Below the pieces are notes generated by a model, which searched no databases, was not told where the DNA came from, and was given only the letters and a program-made list of their open reading frames with translations. A DNA stretch of 64,000 nt, from positions 1,735,812-1,799,811 of the forward strand of contig NZ_AP031322.1 of assembly GCF_041154675.1 (NCBI RefSeq), written 5' to 3'. This DNA comes from Sulfurisphaera javensis (GTDB taxonomy: Archaea; Thermoproteota; Thermoprotei_A; Sulfolobales; Sulfolobaceae). Of the stretch, positions 1 through 9,015 are shown piece after piece; positions within the stretch are counted from its first letter, which is position 1, and each line of letters starts with the position of its first letter. The position numbers and the translations under genes were made by a program.

Positions 1-312
1 AGATGGAGAGAATATGCTGAAATGATTTTACGCTCAGCTAAGGAATTTGATAACAACGTTAAGGTTTACGTCTTTGGTGGAGTAGCTGAGGATAGAGTAA
101 CAGTGCTTAGTGATATTGACATATTACTTCTCTTTCCTGGAAAGCTGACAGATAAGGAAATAATAGAACTTAGGAGAAACATATTTTTAAACGCTGTAGA
201 TAAATACGGTTTACCCTTTGATGCCCCAGTTGAACTTCATGTTGTTGATGAGGAAAGAGCTAAGGAGTATTTTAGAATAGCTAAAAAAATGATTTTAATT
301 ACTCAAGATTAG
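1..312 (+). CDS. Minimal nucleotidyltransferase (MNT) domain protein, 5' end outside window
   Basis: The reading frame is open from base 1 (WREYAEMILRSAK...), so the ATG at 22 is probably internal and the true start lies upstream. The visible part holds the nucleotidyltransferase core: a strand ending FGG (usually FGS), then SDIDILLLF, which supplies the two metal-binding aspartates. Proteins of this size normally act as MntA-type antitoxins beside a HEPN toxin (HepT); a partner may sit left of the window. The GS-to-GG change in the core motif is mildly unusual. The gene borders a stretch of decayed genes, as toxin-antitoxin genes often do. Family call is firm; the role is inferred. Confidence 0.75.
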   Translation, partial: RWREYAEMILRSAKEFDNNVKVYVFGGVAEDRVTVLSDIDILLLFPGKLTDKEIIELRRNIFLNAVDKYGLPFDAPVELHVVDEERAKEYFRIAKKMILITQD

Positions 313-465
313 TAAGTGTATCCATAACGTTCAGTAATAAATCTTTCGTCAAAAATTTTGGATACTTATATAAGTATAATCGTTAAGGTATAAATTATTT
401 CTATAACTTTTCAACATACTTTCATTTTAGTCTTGTCTTTATATAGAGATTCTAATGCTCTGAAT

Positions 466-567
466 TTATACGACACTATGACAGTTTGAAGTGCATATCA
501 AAAATACAAGGTCGATAATGCTATTTTAGTCTTAACTGGGAACGGTCTAAAATCACTTCTTTTCTAA
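466..567 (+). pseudogene. Remnant of a threonine synthase C-terminus
   Basis: This frame reads ...SAYQKYKVDNAILVLTG then NGLKSLLF and stop. The (V)LTGxGLK motif is characteristic of the C-terminal end of threonine synthase. There is an in-frame TGA before SAYQ and no open frame upstream for the roughly 300 residues the enzyme would need, so this is a 3' fragment only. It may be a decayed duplicate. The match rests on one short motif. Confidence 0.4.
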
Positions 568-976
568 AGATCATCTCTTTGAACTTATCATGTTCATCTT
601 TCCTTAAATAAACTTCCCTTTCATTACATTCCTTAGATTGTCAGATGAATATCAAGACATATTAATGTTATACGGAGTTACTATAAAGCTCTATTGTAAA
701 ATTACCAAGAAGATATTTATAAAAAATACCTAAGTAAGTATATAGTTTTATCCTTAATAAGTTCTCTTTAAGGTTTATCTTCTCTTGGATATAAATCAGT
801 AAAGAATTGAATTTCTTAATAGAATAAAAATCAATGATATAATAAAGGATAAGAGTAATTTTATTTATCTTCTTAATATAATTAGTATTACATTTGCTAT
901 TATAATTAACAACTAAGATAAGTATATTTCTTACTTATTCATTAACATTTTTAAAGCTACATATATAATTTCTATC
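568..976. other. AT-rich stretch with no recognisable gene
   Basis: About 400 bases with stops in all frames on both strands. I see no RNA gene, repeat or convincing gene fragment. It lies inside a run of decayed genes that reaches to about 3.3 kb and is probably eroded coding DNA. Confidence 0.5.
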
Positions 977-1830
977 ATGGGATTAAATTTAACTGTTTCA
1001 GATATGAAAATTCTTGCTTATGTATTGCACAAAATCAATACTGATGGAGAAGTAAAATTAGATAGTTGAAAGAGAAGTTTAAAAGCAAGTCTCCCCAAAA
1101 GATCGAGAATCTAATTAAGGAGTGTATGGAAGCTAATGGGACTGTAAAAATTGAGGATGGAAAGATTAGAAAAGGCTCAGTTTTCGAAAGGTATGAGAAT
1201 AGGAAAATAGGATATTATTTTTCATATAATATATCCTTTGTTGTTGATGTTTCAATCTCTCCAGAAGGTAATGTGGGTAAAAGTTATGACGTAATTGGAA
1301 TACCAGTTCATTCAACTACAAAGCTTATTGCAGTAGAAACTCTATATTATAATAAAGAAATTAAAGAAGTTCTAGCTAGATGTAAAAAGATAAAAATATT
1401 AGATCCATTTAATTTAGGTATTCCTAATGTTGATTGTGAGGTAAGTAAGGATAAAGATTCTATCAAAGTTATATACTATCCTAATCCTCCTCTTCAACCT
1501 GGGCATATAATAAAATGGGGAGCATACTTCTGGCACAAAGGAGTATACTATAATAAATTAGAAGAAATTTTAAATGAACAGGGTGTGGATTATGAGGGAT
1601 CGGGTGCAGCAATATCTGATCCAACTTATTATTTAAAAATTAGAGTAGAACTTCCATGGACACCAACTTGGGTTGATGCAAATGAAGCTACGATATTACC
1701 CGTAAATAGGTTAAGTCTTGACAACATAAAAGCTAAGCATAATTTTACTCAACGGGGAAACATACTTATTCTTGAGGTTATAAATCCAGAATTTTTACCG
1801 TATATTATCAGATGGAGACCTCCCTCATAG
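977..1830 (+). pseudogene. Winged-helix-like archaeal protein split by a one-base frameshift
   Basis: An ATG at 977 opens MGLNLTVSDMKILAYVLHKI..., which reads like the first helices of a winged-helix domain, but the frame stops at 1067-1069 (TGA). The next frame, open from a TTG at 1066 to 1830, continues as KEKFKSKSPQKIENLIKECM..., which completes the same fold (recognition helix, then a basic wing with TVKIEDGKIRKG). Restoring one T (AGT TTG AAA) would join both parts into one protein of about 284 residues. The rest (about 200 residues, strand-rich, with WRPP near the end) is not recognised. It could be a recent mutation, a sequencing error, or programmed -1 frameshifting, which is known in Sulfolobus. 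TAG sits directly before the TTG, so separate initiation there is also possible. Confidence 0.5.
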
Positions 1831-1892
1831 TCATTTTGTGAAAATCCTAATGAAGAGTTAATAATTATTTAACTAGTAGTGTTTATAGTCTG

Positions 1893-2063
1893 ATGAGTAG
1901 TGATATAAAGAAAGCAAGAGAATTAATTAATCGAGCCAAATTGATGAACCGGATACTCCTAAAGAGCTTGAGGAGATAATAATTAAAGCTTAATCCAAAT
2001 GATAGACCAACAGCTTATAAAATTAAGCTAAAAGATGCAAACAACACTCAACTTCCAACATAA
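1893..2063 (+). pseudogene. Short remnant resembling a protein-kinase-type C-terminus
   Basis: An ATG at 1893 opens MSSDIKKARELINRAK. After a one-base shift near 1940 the frame reads IDEPDTPKELEEIIIKA, and after another shift NDRPTAYKIKLKDANN and stop. The order P..LEEIIIKAL..NP.DRPTAY resembles subdomain XI of Hanks-type Ser/Thr kinases, which archaea of this group carry. The fragment has at least two frameshifts and no kinase core, so it is non-functional. The family guess is weak. Confidence 0.3.
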
Positions 2064-2585
2064 AATTAAAAGTTAGTATGAAAAATATTAAATTTGAAAG
2101 TTTTTATTTCAATCTACTATTTAGAAATTAGAACTTAATTTATCTAAAATTTGAATTTATTTTAAATTTATGTACAGCTTTACTTTGTTAATTTTAAAAC
2201 TCTATGCATACATAAATTTAAAACATTAAAAGTACATAGGACTTTCTCAAAAAATTATGAGGATTTTAAAATTACATTTACTATAGACATTACACTATTT
2301 AGTGAATTAGCCCTACATTGCCCAATAATTTATTGACGAACTACCATCAGTAGTTATTATAAATTCACCATTATATAAGATGTTCCTCCAGAATTATATG
2401 AACTTTTAAATAATCATAATTTAATATAAGTTATTTCTTTCTCTTCTTCTACATTTATTATAGTAAAGAATTGAAAAGTGATAGTGTTAATGTAGAAGCT
2501 GATGTAATATATGAAGAGGAAAAAAGATAGCTGAGATGCGTAAAGTCTACTAATCTACTAGCGAGGAAAACAAGATCCCGGAAAA
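2064..2585. other. Decayed DNA with only short coding-like scraps
   Basis: No open gene on either strand. A short scrap near 2382-2428 reads DVPPELYELLNNHNLI, and one near 2484-2528 reads VNVEADVIYEEEKR. The second could be the tail of an antitoxin that once preceded the PIN remnant downstream, but this is only suggestive. Confidence 0.35.
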
Positions 2586-2971
2586 ATAATACAACTCTTT
2601 GATGCACTTGAGCAAAAAGTAGAGCTCATGTTAAATCATATTAAATCTAATACACTAATTTTAGATGAGTCTTTATGTAGAATTATTTTACGAAATAGGT
2701 TACTCTTATCTCGGTATTATGATTGAACAAAACCCCATCTAGTTAGCTTAAATACAAGAAATTAACAAAGTACGTATAATACATAACTTAACTAACACAT
2801 CAGGATTTTATAAGTTAAGACTTCTCTCTTTTTAGGAGTAAAGACTAAACAAATAGTTTGCTAGACTATAACAACGAACTACTAATCATTTCTTATAAGG
2901 CAAAGTTAGCTACATACGACAAAAGATTGAGAAAAATAGCAATAAGCAAGAAAATTGAGGTCATTCCTTGA
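2586..2971 (+). pseudogene. Remnant of a PIN-domain (VapC-type) toxin
   Basis: Three frames follow one another. From 2586: IIQLFDALEQKVELMLNHIK and SNTLILDESL. Then, one base shifted, VELFYEIGYSYLGIMIEQNP. The last piece, 2867-2971, reads KAKLATYDKRLRKIAISK then KIEVIP and stop. The closing segment (LATYDKRLRKIA...IEVIP) is the typical end of PIN-domain VapC ribonucleases, where the Asp of TYD is a metal ligand. The frameshifts and internal stops mean no active toxin is made. Confidence 0.55.
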
Positions 2972-3366
2972 TTAATTAAAAGAGGTATCTTCTGTCTCTG
3001 TTATTGGCCAGCATGAATATCTTGAGGGTCTTTTCATAAAATCAGATAAAGGCAGCCTATTTAGTCACTCATAAGTTGAAAACTAAAATAATAAGTCAAC
3101 ATGTACATTTATTTCTAACAGTCAAATTTATTAACTCACTATAATTTCATCTTTACTAGATCTAGTTCTAAAATAGTTTTTCACATTCAATTATCATGAT
3201 TTCAAAGAAAACATTATGTCATTTTTCATGAGGTATAATGTGAATAGGATTTATTCTAAGGAATATTTAACGTGAATAAAGATAAACCCCAAGAAATAGA
3301 CGCATTTAAAAGCAATACCTAGAAAGAGATAGAAAGGTTTTTAAAAAGCCTTCCAGCTTTTCACTT
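2972..3366. other. Intergenic region upstream of the thermopsin-like gene
   Basis: No convincing gene in about 395 bases. The last 60 bases hold an A/T-rich block (near 3336-3345) about 25-30 bp before the ATG at 3367, a plausible promoter for the surface protein gene. Confidence 0.35.
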
Positions 3367-5415
3367 ATGCGATGGTTAATCCTCATCATGTTAGGCCTAG
3401 TCTCTGTAGTAACCTATGCATCATATCCAACCGGAATATCAGCCCATAATGGACCAATATTTACTAATGCTGTACTAGGATTTGTTGCAATTCAAAGTTT
3501 GCTTGCATATAATTCGTCATTCACATCCTGTCCCTACGGTGCGTCTGTCCAGTTGAATGTAGTATTACAAGTAAATACAACAAGCGGAACATACTATTAT
3601 TGGTTGCAAGATGTTGGATCTTTTTTAACAAATATGTCAGAAATGAACTTCTGTGATAATGTATGGAACTCTACTGCACCTTACGCAAACATAACACAAA
3701 TTCAAGGATATGGAAGTATATATCAGGCCACTTATAATGTAAATGGAGGTCACATAAATGTATCATTCTACGCGTATGGGACTAATTTCATATATTATGA
3801 GCCACTTTATTCGTTCTACTTACTTATAAACGAATCATATAACTCCTCTGGCGTAAAAGTTAGTTTCGGATACTTGATATTAACCAATGATAGTAAACCA
3901 ATCCCACCACAATTAGTCATTTACGATAATGTTTTCATCCCAGTAAAAGGAATAACTTCAGCATCAATCATTATAAACGATTCGTATACTCCTTGGGGAG
4001 GTCTAAAAGATGCAGAACTTGTTTGGGGTGGATATGCTGGCGGTGAGCATACTACTTTCCTAAATATGTCTTCATGGTTAGCTTTGTATTACAACGAAAA
4101 TAATCAGTGGCGCTCGTTCAATTTAGTTTATACATATGGAAATGACACTGCGGAATCTGCAGATAACTTGCACGTTACTATTTCACACGGCTTTGCTTAT
4201 GTAACTACCGGTACACCTAATCCTACAAGTTTCACTGTTAACTTTGTTCCTCCATACTTAACATATGTTAACATTACCTCACCAGTTCCGTTTTACATTA
4301 ATGGAACCTTAGTAAATAAAACGACAATTGCTGGATATGTTGATGAACCAATAACTATACAGTTTATCAAGAACTATACAGCAAACTCTTCAGCATTTGC
4401 AATATTAAGTGGACCACAAACATTTACAATTTATCCTTCTGATTTACTTCCGACTCAATACTACATAAAGGCCAATTACACTTGGTATTACTTAGTCAAC
4501 GTTTACACGCCAGTACCAGTTAAAGCACTTGTTAACGGAATAAAAGAGCAACTTAAATCTGGTTACTATCCAGAGGGCACAATAATAGAAATATATAATC
4601 AAACTTACTATTATTCACCCACGCACAGAGTAATAATAACTCCCAAAACAATAACTATTAACTCACCTACTAACATCACAGTTACTGGAACAACTCAATA
4701 TTATGTAAATGTTTCGTCGCCAGTACCAGTTTACGCTCTTGTTAACGGTAGTAATGAGACACTAACATCTGGTTGGTTTAATGCAAATACAACCATTCAG
4801 ATCTTTAATCAAACTTACTATTATTCATCCACTCACAGATTCATAGTTAAGCCAATGACCGTTACTGTTACATCACCTACAAATATTACTATTACTGGAG
4901 TAACACAGTATTATCTGAATGTATCATCACCAATACCTATTTACGCATTAGTTGACGGTAAGAACGAAACATTAAACTCTGGATGGTATAACGCAAACAC
5001 GTCAATTAACGTAGAAAACATAACATATTATCCGGAAAATGGCGAAAGATATGTAATAGTTTCAGTCTCACCGTCTTTTACATTTACTTTTAACTCGTCA
5101 ATATCACTTAACGTGAAAGTTGTCAAGCAATACTTAGTTACAATCCAGTCCTCATACCCAGTAACAATTAATGGTGTTACAACTAATCAAGAATGGGTAA
5201 ATGCTGGGTCAGCCATAACTCTAAACGCTAACTTGCCATTTTACTTGACAGGAAGTTTCACTGGAACTGAAAATGTCCCATTAGGAGGAAGCATAGTTGT
5301 AAATCAACCAGTAAATGAGACACTTACCGCTTCAGTAAGCATTGAATTCATCGCCCTTATTCTGGTTATAGTCCTTGTAGTGATAGGTGCTGTTGTTTTG
5401 GCAAAGAAAAAGTAA
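3367..5415 (+). CDS. Thermopsin-like (peptidase family A5) secreted surface protein with C-terminal repeats
   Basis: A 682-residue exported protein. It has an N-terminal hydrophobic signal/anchor (residues 3-18), then a region of about 330 residues that matches the thermopsin pattern: GASVQLNVVLQVN, YYYWLQDVG, DNVWN, the PWGGLKDAELVWGGYAGGE block and YGNDTAESADN-H. Thermopsins are acid proteases that act outside the cell. After residue 370 come three units of about 70 residues (YYxNVSSPVPVYALVNG..ETLxSGW...) and a shorter fourth, like the beta-sandwich stalk repeats of archaeal surface proteins. The end is a membrane helix (IEFIALILVIVLVVIGAVVL) with AKKK, an anchor in the membrane. There are many N-x-S/T glycosylation sites. 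The catalytic residues of the family are not settled, so activity cannot be judged. Confidence 0.75.
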   Translation: MRWLILIMLGLVSVVTYASYPTGISAHNGPIFTNAVLGFVAIQSLLAYNSSFTSCPYGASVQLNVVLQVNTTSGTYYYWLQDVGSFLTNMSEMNFCDNVWNSTAPYANITQIQGYGSIYQATYNVNGGHINVSFYAYGTNFIYYEPLYSFYLLINESYNSSGVKVSFGYLILTNDSKPIPPQLVIYDNVFIPVKGITSASIIINDSYTPWGGLKDAELVWGGYAGGEHTTFLNMSSWLALYYNENNQWRSFNLVYTYGNDTAESADNLHVTISHGFAYVTTGTPNPTSFTVNFVPPYLTYVNITSPVPFYINGTLVNKTTIAGYVDEPITIQFIKNYTANSSAFAILSGPQTFTIYPSDLLPTQYYIKANYTWYYLVNVYTPVPVKALVNGIKEQLKSGYYPEGTIIEIYNQTYYYSPTHRVIITPKTITINSPTNITVTGTTQYYVNVSSPVPVYALVNGSNETLTSGWFNANTTIQIFNQTYYYSSTHRFIVKPMTVTVTSPTNITITGVTQYYLNVSSPIPIYALVDGKNETLNSGWYNANTSINVENITYYPENGERYVIVSVSPSFTFTFNSSISLNVKVVKQYLVTIQSSYPVTINGVTTNQEWVNAGSAITLNANLPFYLTGSFTGTENVPLGGSIVVNQPVNETLTASVSIEFIALILVIVLVVIGAVVLAKKK

Positions 5416-5437
5416 TGAAAAACTTTTCAGTTTTTAA
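5416..5437 (+). terminator. Short inverted repeat after the thermopsin-like gene
   Basis: AAAAACT and AGTTTTT face each other across a 4-base loop right after the stop codon and end in a T-run. This could stop transcription from the left and, being symmetric, also from the decayed gene to the right. Archaeal termination mostly needs only the T-run, so the role of the hairpin is uncertain. Confidence 0.4.
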
Positions 5438-5439
5438 GT

Positions 5440-6059
5440 TAATGCATATCTTTTTTCATCAGTCTTGGCTACATTAACGAAAAGGCACTGAAATTAAAGA
5501 ACCCAATGAGGACTAAGAATATTTCGTTAGGCACTTTCAGAAACACTAGAATTGATATAACCCCTCCAAGTGTTGAAATTGCGTAAATTATTCTCCTTCC
5601 AACCCTATCAGAGAGCAACCTAAGTAATGGTTGTCCTATTATTGCAGCAGCTAAAGCTTATTACTTCACCTAATTGTACGTTGTAGGAATACCCATAATT
5701 CTCAACAAGTAGTGTTGGTAAGAACTAAGATATTCCTTGCCCAAATATACTTCTTAATAAGGAAATAACTATGAGGAGAATAATTACGCCAAGCGTTGCC
5801 CTACTCATTTGGGAATTTGCTAGTTTCTTGGGATCAGCCCCTCTTCAAGAATTTTCACTTTTAGCATAAAAGAAGGTAAAGCTGCTATAACTGATACAAT
5901 TCCTAAAATTATTGACGCTAAGCACATGTCGTTATGGAGAATTGCAAACAATATCAACGTTAATGTTAGGTAAATTGCCCTTCCTAAGCTTCCCATTGAG
6001 CCGTTAAATACCAATATAAGGACCACCATAACCACTAATAGCCTCCCAACTAGCTTCAC
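5440..6059 (-). pseudogene. Decayed MFS transporter
   Basis: On the minus strand a 79-codon open piece (6059 to 5820: MKLVGRLLVVMVVLILVFNG...) is followed by frame-shifted pieces reading RATLGVIILLIVISLLRSIF, GQGIS-stop-FLPTLLVENYGYSYN and QLGEVIS, then loop-like text containing LSDRVGRR when the frame is shifted again (the MFS motif between helices). An in-frame stop and several shifts mean it cannot make a full carrier; an intact one would need about 400 codons. Substrate unknown. It runs tail to tail toward the thermopsin-like gene. Confidence 0.5.
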
Positions 6060-6893
6060 CTTCTAATTCAGTATATAAAGATAACAACTGATAATTATCG
6101 TATTTATTTACGTTATTGCTTACTTGTATAAAATTGAGTGGTACTGAAATATTTACGAAATAAATGCCAAAATATTCAGGCAAATATTGTACTCCATCAG
6201 CATAAAATGGTGGTAGTGATTTGTTATATACAGTTATTATATTCATTTTATAAGCATAAACTGGCCTACTACCAGCTGATGAATTAACAAAATATGCATT
6301 TCTCTTGCTTGCCAATTTCATAATTTCTTGGTTTATTGCTGTATTATTTATCTTTATCATTTTTGGTATAACATTTATTACACCAACAATTTGTATACCA
6401 ACATTGTTTATAATCCAAGATCGATTGTATTCGATTTCTTCAGCCTAGAAATAAGTCTTATTTCCGTTGATATAAGTAGCTATGACTAATAAAGAAGTGT
6501 TAACTTTGCCTAACCAAGGTTTCCATGGAGATATGTAAGGTTTAATCTCTGAGAAAGAGATTTTAAAAGAATTAGTATAAGACTGTGTTAAGAATTTAAC
6601 CGTGTGAGGTAAATTAACAAAGACTGTAATCAATGTAGGAGTTAAAGTACCATCAACGTAGGATTTAATAATAAATGAGGGGTCTGATGATTTAAAGTAT
6701 TCAACATAACCATCACTTGTAGTATAATAGCTAAACAACACGGGGTGAAATAAATAAAATATACCAAAAGAAGAGTAAGTAAAACAAGAAAAGTAATTAA
6801 TAAACTGAAGCTTTTGTTATTAACTCTAAACTTCACATTCTTTCTTTCTCTATTCTTATATTTAAAATTGTCCAATATATTCTCTTTTTTCAA
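6004..6893 (-). pseudogene. Membrane-anchored extracytoplasmic protein, broken by a frameshift and an amber stop
   Basis: The gene starts at 6893, overlapping the stop of the upstream gene by 4 bp. It encodes a basic N-terminus and one membrane helix (SFSLLITFLVLLTLLLVYFIYF). Near 6741 the frame is lost; the next frame carries on VLFSYYTTSDGYVEYFKSSD... to a TAG at 6445-6447. In the same frame after the TAG comes AEEIEYNRSWIINN... running to 6004. Read through both breaks it is one protein of about 290 residues with an outside domain rich in N-glycosylation sites. I do not recognise the domain. It was the third gene of the phosphoesterase operon. Confidence 0.5.
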
Positions 6894-7423
6894 ATGATGC
6901 CACTAGTTAAAATAATAAATGCCACAGTATATAGTATTCCTACAGCAATATACTTCATAATTTTCCTTGATATTTTTAGAACTATCTCCTTAAAGATTAT
7001 CAAAGACCAAATAAAACCGATTAAACCACCAACAATACCCATATAACTTCCAGTCATAATCCAGGAACTAACTGAAAATAAATCAACTTCGATTCCCTCA
7101 GCAATTATCCCTAAAAATGAAGTAAGAAAAGCAGTTTTAGGTTCTGGATAATCATCTTTGTATAAGAAAAATGTAGCCAGAGAAATGAAGATAAAGCCTA
7201 ACAAAAGCTTAAGAAAATATTCGCTAGTATCAGATATTAAAATTGGTAGTATCAGATACGTAGAATAGAGCATTAAAACTACTGCAATAACCCCAGAAAG
7301 AGCACCTATATTTGCCATTCTCTTATCTTTAATTGAACTTAAAGCCCAAAACATTGACATTTCAAATCCTTCAAAACTGCAAGGTAAAAAAGAGGAAATA
7401 AAAGCTACCTCTGACGTATCCAT
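6890..7423 (-). CDS. Polytopic membrane protein with two EGxE motifs (FTR1-like layout)
   Basis: A 177-residue protein with about five to six membrane helices. Two helices carry related acidic motifs: SFEGFEMS (residues about 17-24) and IAEGIEVDLFS (about 107-117). A twofold repeat with a glutamate pair in each half is the layout of FTR1-type iron permeases (REGLE) and relatives, so a metal-ion carrier is conceivable. Helix packing glycine motifs (GIVGGLIGF) follow. It overlaps the upstream phosphoesterase gene by 19 bp, so the two are translated from one transcript. Family assignment is not certain; it may belong to an uncharacterised archaeal membrane family. Confidence 0.5.
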   Translation of the reverse strand: MDTSEVAFISSFLPCSFEGFEMSMFWALSSIKDKRMANIGALSGVIAVVLMLYSTYLILPILISDTSEYFLKLLLGFIFISLATFFLYKDDYPEPKTAFLTSFLGIIAEGIEVDLFSVSSWIMTGSYMGIVGGLIGFIWSLIIFKEIVLKISRKIMKYIAVGILYTVAFIILTSGII

Positions 7424-8970
7424 CTCGATCTACCTTTCCTTAAATAAATTACACTAGAAGCTAAGAAACCAATTAGTGAAGAATACATATAATATTCAGC
7501 TATGAATGAGTAAACATTGTAAACGTTATTGTAATATGCTGATATTCCCAAACTAACTAGGAAAAGCAAAATTGAAGGTATTATAAGCCTTGTTCTCTTG
7601 ATTCCAGCAAACAGAAGAATCAAGGCTAAAAGCTCCACTGGAAATAAGAAGCTCATAGCTGGTGCTGGGTAAACTTGAGCATAAGATTTATAATCATTAG
7701 GAACCTTAGCAATATAACCATAATGAACAGGATATTGTAATTTCAAAGGATAGCTCCAGTTTTCTGGAGTTAAAATTATTGGAGGCCTTGGTGAGGAGGA
7801 AAAGTTAAACGCTTGTAAAAGACCTTGAACATCGCTATTTTCAACATAAGATGTTAGCCATGGTAGATGCCAATTATAATCTATGAAAGCTAACAAAGTA
7901 TAACCACTTAACGTATAGTTATCTATCCATCCCTCTTTAGCATAAGGAGAAATTATTAACAATGGAATTCTTTGACCTAAACCATAATAGTTAATTGATG
8001 GAGGTGTAATACTATCATAATATCCTCCACCCTCATCAAAAGTTATGAAAATCACGGTAGAATTCCAATAAGGACTTTCCATAACGGCATTTATAACCTT
8101 AACTAACTCTACTTCTCCAGCAGTGATATTGTAAGGAGGATGCATATCGTAATAGTCATCACCACAACCAATGAACATAACCCAACTTACTGCAGGTAAA
8201 TTACCATGCTTTAAATCATAATAAAAGTCATTAAGTGAATGGACATTATTCAAAGGCATTCCTATAAATGCATTTAAAGGCCATGGTGTACCTCCATAGT
8301 AATCATATACAAAATAACCCCAACTTATATTATGTGAGGAAAGTTGATAGAAAATGGTTTCATTATAAGGAATTACCTCAGAAGCTTCATCGCTGTAAAA
8401 GTTTGGAGGAAAGCCAGTCAAATAAGCAACTCTATTTGGTTCAGTTAACCCTAAGACTGGGGCAAAGTAGTTATCAGCTAAAACGTATTCTTCTGCATAG
8501 TCCCATAATATCCAGGCTTGTTGGTAAGAGAAGTAAGCCATTGATTGTGGACCAGAATAATAGACGAAACCTAATGGCTTACCAAACCAATAATCACCAT
8601 GATATGCACTCCACCCTTCATAGGGATCTACAGTATCATATGCATTAGCATAATATGGATGTGAAACACCAGCAAAAGGTAGCCAAGGAATATTTGGAAC
8701 ACTAATCCACGTTAATGTACCGTCTTTACTTTCTTCTAACTGAGTATAATTTTGATAAAGCCCTTCAGGCCACATTACTGAAAGTGTAATGTTATTTACT
8801 ATAGGAGGCCATCCAAAAGGATATGTTCCAAATAAGTTATCGAAAGAGTGATTCTCTTCGATAATAATTATTACATGCTTTATTGGTGTTGCTGTTTCTG
8901 CATGGCTAATATTTACTGTTGGAAGGAGAAAAAGAAAGGTTAGGAGTAAAGTAATTATCATTCTTTTCAT
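7405..8970 (-). CDS. Secreted phosphoesterase (phospholipase C / acid phosphatase AcpA family) with membrane tail
   Basis: 521 residues. An N-terminal signal peptide (MKRMIITLLLTFLFLLPTV) precedes the phosphoesterase signature KHVIIIIEENHSFDNLFGTY (residues about 31-50), the metal and nucleophile region of this family. Further conserved parts are GLTEPNRVAYLTGF, FITFDEGGGYYD (metal-binding D/E) and RIPLLIISPYAKEGW. After residue about 430 come three membrane helices, so the enzyme faces outward, tethered to the membrane. Relatives hydrolyse phosphate esters or phospholipids; in acidic surroundings a role in phosphate scavenging is likely. It heads an operon with the EGxE membrane protein and a broken anchored protein. 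Confidence 0.8.
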   Translation of the reverse strand: MKRMIITLLLTFLFLLPTVNISHAETATPIKHVIIIIEENHSFDNLFGTYPFGWPPIVNNITLSVMWPEGLYQNYTQLEESKDGTLTWISVPNIPWLPFAGVSHPYYANAYDTVDPYEGWSAYHGDYWFGKPLGFVYYSGPQSMAYFSYQQAWILWDYAEEYVLADNYFAPVLGLTEPNRVAYLTGFPPNFYSDEASEVIPYNETIFYQLSSHNISWGYFVYDYYGGTPWPLNAFIGMPLNNVHSLNDFYYDLKHGNLPAVSWVMFIGCGDDYYDMHPPYNITAGEVELVKVINAVMESPYWNSTVIFITFDEGGGYYDSITPPSINYYGLGQRIPLLIISPYAKEGWIDNYTLSGYTLLAFIDYNWHLPWLTSYVENSDVQGLLQAFNFSSSPRPPIILTPENWSYPLKLQYPVHYGYIAKVPNDYKSYAQVYPAPAMSFLFPVELLALILLFAGIKRTRLIIPSILLFLVSLGISAYYNNVYNVYSFIAEYYMYSSLIGFLASSVIYLRKGRSRWIRQR

Positions 8971-9015
8971 ATATCATCACTATAGAAATTAAATTTTAGT
9001 TTAAAAAATTGTGTT

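Noticed and set aside
8268-8648. 126-codon open frame on the plus strand
   Set aside because: Lies fully opposite the phosphoesterase gene; its text is rich in His, Asn and Gln and follows the complement of that gene's codons. A shadow.
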